Positions 60,464-64,000 of a stretch of DNA of 64,000 nucleotides are shown in pieces. The first letter of the stretch is position 1. The number at the start of each line of letters is the position of its first letter. This DNA is from JAADHX01 sp964569385 (GTDB lineage: Bacteria; Actinomycetota; Acidimicrobiia; Acidimicrobiales; Poriferisodalaceae). The translations under genes and the position numbers were made by a program. The stretch covers positions 1-64,000 of the forward strand of contig CAZMUM010000015.1 in the NCBI GenBank assembly GCA_964569385.1. The letters run 5' to 3'. Under the pieces are notes generated by a model. It was given only the letters and a program-made list of their open reading frames with translations, was not told the DNA's origin and ran no database searches.

Positions 60464-63094
60464 TTCGATTCCGATTGGCCGCAGTGAGGCTCAGCCCCGA
60501 AGGGCTGAGGAAGCGCCCCGCTCATCACCGCCATTGTTGCGGTGGTGTCGCCGCAATGAGGCTCAGCCCCGAGGGGCTGAGGAAGGAGCCGGAGCCAACC
60601 GCAACCTCGACCTCGAGTCCTTGCCGCAATGAGGCTCAGCCCCGAGGGGCTGAGGAAGAGAGTCGGTCAAGCGAGAACTAGCCGCAATGCACACGCCGCA
60701 ATGAGGCTCAGCCCCGAGGGGCTGAGGAAGTTCCGTGGCAGAATCGGTATCACTGAATACCACAGTTGCCGCAATGAGGCTCAGCCCCGAGGGGCTGAGG
60801 AAGGTCGGCGGTAGTGCGGGCCTCGATGACCACCTGCATTATCGCCGCAATGAGGCTCAGCCCCGAGGGGCTGAGGAAGTACACGCCTAACGCCCATGCT
60901 CTCGTTACGGGCAGTGCCGCAATGAGGCTCAGCCCCGAGGGGCTGAGGAAGATCCGCAGCTCGGCGTAGACATGCCGAGCCTCGTCGGCGTGCCGCAATG
61001 AGGCTCAGCCCCGAGGGGCTGAGGAAGGTCCGAAATCCGTACGTGCCGATGGTGGCCTATACCGATGCCGCAATGAGGCTCAGCCCCGAGGGGCTGAGGA
61101 AGATGGACGGGCAACAAAATCAAGGTTCACACCGTGCTCGTGCCGCAATGAGGCTCAGCCCCGAGGGGCTGAGGAAGGCCCCCCGAGGAGTAGGGCGGGT
61201 CGGTGAGGATCACGTCGCCGCAATGAGGCTCAGCCCCGAGGGGCTGAGGAAGGACACCACACCAGGAGATGTAGGCGACCAGCTGACCCTCGCCGCAATG
61301 AGGCTCAGCCCCGAGGGGCTGAGGAAGCCCTCGGTGCCGGGCAGTTAACGGAGCTCGAGCGGTCCACGCCGCAATGAGGCTCAGCCCCGAGGGGCTGAGG
61401 AAGTCCCTCGCCCCACCCGGTTGGCCGGGGCTCGTTACTGACGCCGCAATGAGGCTCAGCCCCGAGGGGCTGAGGAAGCCGTTGAGGCCGTTGAGGGCTG
61501 GGCAGCCGAGGAAGGCTTGCCGCAATGAGGCTCAGCCCCGAGGGGCTGAGGAAGTGGCGAATATAAGAGGTGTCGGTTCTACGACATCTGCTGGCCGCAA
61601 TGAGGCTCAGCCCCGAGGGGCTGAGGAAGAGCTCGACTTGGGCAGCAGTGTGCAACCCTGCCCGTTGGCCGCAATGAGGCTCAGCCCCGAGGGGCTGAGG
61701 AAGCTGTTGCTGGGTGTGAAACGATCTACGTTTCCGAAGCCGCAATGAGGCTCAGCCCCGAGGGGCTGAGGAAGACGACCAAGCCATGGCCCGCCTCGCC
61801 GACATGAACTGGGCCGCAATGAGGCTCAGCCCCGAGGGGCTGAGGAAGTTCTTGATCTTGTTGCTGTTGCTGTCGGCGGCTTCGCCGCCGCAATGAGGCT
61901 CAGCCCCGAGGGGCTGAGGAAGCCCGGACATGTCGCCCACCGCTGGGATGACGTTCACATGGCCGCAATGAGGCTCAGCCCCGAGGGGCTGAGGAAGCGG
62001 GTATCTAATCCCGACCGACATTGAGCCATCACTGCCGCAATGAGGCTCAGCCCCGAGGGGCTGAGGAAGGCGAGGGGATATTCGGGCGGGCGTGCCAAGT
62101 GCTGGCCGCAATGAGGCTCAGCCCCGAGGGGCTGAGGAAGCGATGGTTCCAAAGAGTCCTTCGTACTCATCTGGGGTGCCGCAATGAGGCTCAGCCCCGA
62201 GGGGCTGAGGAAGGTGCAAGGATGCGTTGGGTACTGAAGTGATCGACACGCCGCAATGAGGCTCAGCCCCGAGGGGCTGTGGAAGGCCCAACCAGGCGGC
62301 AATCTCGCCAACCCGATCACGAGCGCCGCAATGAGGCTCAGCCCCGAGGGGCTGAGGAAGTGGCCATAGCCCGTGGAGGCAGGCCGACGACGGCCAACCA
62401 GCCGCAATGAGGCTCAGCCCCGAGGGGCTGAGGAAGGCACCTCTTGCACCACCTTCCATTCCGCCTCACTCAAGCCGCAATGAGGCTCAGCCCCGAGGGG
62501 CTGAGGAAGTACCGAGACCGCCACCGACTTCCATTTGGATCGACCAGCCGCAATGAGGCTCAGCCCCGAGGGGCTGAGGAAGTCCGAGATGAACCCCAAG
62601 ATTTACCGAGTCTTGCTGGCCGCAATGAGGCTCAGCCCCGAGGGGCTGAGGAAGCCGAGCTGCACGAGCTCAGGGCCGAACTCGCCTGCAATGCCGCAAT
62701 GAGGCTCAGCCCCGAGGGGCTGAGGAAGACGGCGGCATGTGTATGCACGAAGGCATACGGCGCTGCGCCGCAATGAGGCTCAGCCCCGAGGGGCTGAGGA
62801 AGACGCAAACAACATCTATTTGCACACCTACGTGTGGCGCGCCGCAATGAGGCTCAGCCCCGAGGGGCTGAGGAAGACGCCGACTGGTGCCGCCAACACG
62901 GCATCCCCGCGGTGCCGCAATGAGGCTCAGCCCCGAGGGGCTGAGGAAGCTGGCACGCCAGCAGGCAGACGAAGCACCGAACCCCGCCGCAATGAGGCTC
63001 AGCCCCGAGGGGCTGAGGAAGCAGGTCCCCTCAGTCGGGATGCGCCGATCAACAGCAGGCCGCAATGAGGCTCAGCCCCGAGGGGCTGAGGAAG

Positions 63095-63265
63095 GGCTCG
63101 GGCTTTTTAGGGCCCTTGACCTGGGGAAACGTAGCGCTCTGCGAGCGCGAGCGGAAACTGATGTAGGTGGCGACTTTGATTCAGTTGTCAAAGGGCGTTG
63201 TACCCATAGGCCACGGGCACCGAGTGCTACCGGCAAATATCTAGGCACCAGAGCGCTCGCAGATA
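63095..63265 (-). promoter_or_regulatory. CRISPR leader with inverted repeat and promoter candidate
   Basis: The 171 bases between the newest repeat and the cas2 stop. An 11-base inverted repeat TCTGCGAGCGC (63138-63148) and GCGCTCGCAGA (63253-63263) frames it. On the minus strand a perfect -35 TTGACA (63191-63186) is followed 20 bases later by TACATC (63165-63160), a possible though wide promoter for the pre-crRNA. Confidence 0.6.
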
Positions 63266-63559
63266 TTACACAATGGTCGCTTCGCCATCGCGTGGCAGGG
63301 CCTCGCGGGTGCCCATGAATTCGAAACACTCGGTTCCGCGCGCCCGCGCCGGCCCCAGGTCGATGATGACGATGCTGTCGACATTGGAGTTGATTATCTC
63401 ACGAAGCGCCTCCTTCATCCCGATTTTCTCCGACTTCGTAAGGTCGCAAAGAAACACCGAGTACTGGAGGCTGTAGCCGTAAGACTTCACCGTTTCATGG
63501 GTCCTACGAAGACGATTCGGATTGCGGATGTCATAACCCACGAGGTACCGAGTGCGCAC
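63266..63559 (-). CDS. cas2: Cas2 endoribonuclease/adaptation protein
   Basis: A 97-residue Cas2, partner of Cas1 in spacer acquisition. The ferredoxin-fold signature is YLVGYDIRNPNRLRRTHETVKSYGYSLQYSVFLCDL, with the active-site aspartate in YDIRN, and the later SIVIIDLG strand. It starts 6 bases after the cas1 stop and ends at the array leader, so order on the minus strand is cas1, cas2, leader, array. Confidence 0.93.
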   Translation of the reverse strand: MRTRYLVGYDIRNPNRLRRTHETVKSYGYSLQYSVFLCDLTKSEKIGMKEALREIINSNVDSIVIIDLGPARARGTECFEFMGTREALPRDGEATIV

Positions 63560-63565
63560 AACCAG

Positions 63566-64000
63566 TTACCTCGTAACAAACCCGGTGTAGGAGTCGATCT
63601 CACCCAACAGATGCGCTCCTAGAAGTCTCGCCTGGACCTCCATGATCCTGCGATAGCTCACCGTGTAGCCAAAGATTGGATGCTGTATCTCTTGGGCGAG
63701 GCGGCGCTCGTGCGCGGCCAGAACGGCCTTGCGGCCCGCAGCGGTCAATGAAACCGCCCCAGCTCGTTCTACAAAGCTCCCGGCAGAGACTTCACCATTG
63801 TTGACCAAGCGAAGCACAATCGAATCGGCCACAATCGGGCGGAACTCTTCACACAAGTCGAGCGCCAGCGCTGGCCTACCGAAACGAGGGCGATGATAGA
63901 AGCCAAGGTACGGGTCAAGACCAACCGTGTGCAGCGTCGCTGTGAGATCCTTCACTAGCAACGAGTAGCAGAACGACAGCAGGCAATTGATTGCGTCGGT
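63566..64000 (-). CDS. cas1: Cas1 integrase, C-terminal part (runs off the window)
   Basis: The last 144 residues of Cas1, the integrase that inserts new spacers. TDAINCLLSFCYSLLVKDL, then VGLDPYLGFYHRPRFGRPALALDL and CEEFRPIVAD are standard; the histidine of GFYHRP and the acidic residues of ALALDLCEEF belong to the metal site. The first half, with the other catalytic glutamate, lies beyond position 64000. A TTG at 63961 is only internal. Subtype cannot be told from this part alone. Confidence 0.93.
   Translation of the reverse strand, partial: TDAINCLLSFCYSLLVKDLTATLHTVGLDPYLGFYHRPRFGRPALALDLCEEFRPIVADSIVLRLVNNGEVSAGSFVERAGAVSLTAAGRKAVLAAHERRLAQEIQHPIFGYTVSYRRIMEVQARLLGAHLLGEIDSYTGFVTR

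Larger units (their letters stand above)
60403..63094 (-). CRISPR. CRISPR array, 36 repeats plus one degenerate, 36 spacers
   Basis: Thirty-six copies of a 36-base repeat start at 60478 and end at 63094, plus a degenerate copy at 60403-60438. On the plus strand the repeat begins GCCGCAATGAGG, ends CTGAGGAAG and contains a perfect stem CTCAGCCCC/GGGGCTGAG. Spacers are 35-40 bases. Repeats are almost identical; exceptions are the two at the left end and one with a changed base at 62280. Transcription is on the minus strand: cas1 and cas2 and the leader lie on the right, decay is on the left, and the repeat's minus-strand 3' end ATTGCGGC resembles the common ATTGAAAC crRNA handle. Confidence 0.97.

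Noticed and set aside
60478..63094. Protein-coding tandem repeat or terminator array instead of CRISPR
   Set aside because: The repeat is invariant at 36 bases while the spacers are unique, and cas2 and cas1 follow directly.
60390..63318. Series of open frames with repeated RNEAQPRGAEE / LPQPLGAEPHCG text
   Set aside because: These are translations of the CRISPR repeats in several frames. They are not proteins.
1..64000. tRNA or rRNA genes
   Set aside because: I looked for T-loop-like GTTCRA motifs with matching stems and for conserved rRNA stretches and found none that hold.

Overview
The window looks like a chromosomal segment of an actinobacterium, most likely an Acidimicrobiia (Ilumatobacter-like) lineage. 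This rests on high GC with GC-rich third codon positions, a DUF222/HNH endonuclease, several luciferase-like (F420-type) oxidoreductases, a DUF664/DinB protein of the mycothiol-transferase type, an SCO6745-family protein, a SigE-like ECF sigma factor and frequent GTG/TTG starts. No rRNA or tRNA was recognised. Two 100-N scaffold gaps are present (27544-27643 and 44397-44496). The first is flanked by an exact 55-base duplication and is probably an artefact.

Layout. 1-1.8 kb is decayed sequence: a MacB-like permease remnant running into a SnoaL-like remnant, then a frameshifted lipoprotein. 1.9-9 kb holds an AAA ATPase, a CoA-transferase/acyl-CoA synthetase pair, a vapBC pair, a MOSC protein and a PLP decarboxylase. 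9.2-16.4 kb holds an ECF sigma factor with a membrane-anchored partner, a DUF222/HNH nuclease, a DAO-type oxidase and an MFS transporter. 16.4-21.6 kb holds a DUF6687-like protein, a frameshifted PPOX protein, a luciferase-like pseudogene and a PEP-utilizing-domain protein coupled to an MFS transporter.

21.8-25.6 kb is a tight minus-strand run: a SelW-like protein with an in-frame TGA (a selenoprotein candidate), an MBL-fold lipoprotein, a shortened RidA, a crotonase and a TPR protein. Divergent from it are a small coupled ORF and a TPP enzyme. 27.6-42.9 kb is mostly catabolic: CocE hydrolase, a four-rhodanese protein with a thiol dioxygenase, two luciferase-like oxidoreductases, UbiD with UbiX, a D-aminoacylase, a homocysteine methyltransferase-like protein, a sulfatase and a MazF-type pair.

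43-44.4 kb encodes a flavin amine oxidase whose C-terminal FAD-contact segment sits ahead of the Rossmann fold, an apparent circular permutation. After the second gap come a DUF234-type ATPase, a class V aminotransferase, a DapA-type lyase and a CopB-type P-ATPase behind a CueR-like operator. A phd/vapC pair, an HD-like protein and a catabolic cluster (VOC, PhyH, IPNS-like dioxygenase, FAH, PhzF, LysR) follow, then a TetR regulator with paired operator-like sites.

The right end (60.4-64 kb) is a CRISPR locus: 36 full 36-base repeats plus one degenerate repeat, a leader, cas2 and the 3' part of cas1, all read on the minus strand. The interference genes lie outside the window, so the subtype is not assigned. 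The old end of the array abuts the truncated 3' end of a WYL-domain regulator gene.

The two observations most worth following up are the permuted amine oxidase and the SelW-like selenoprotein candidate.
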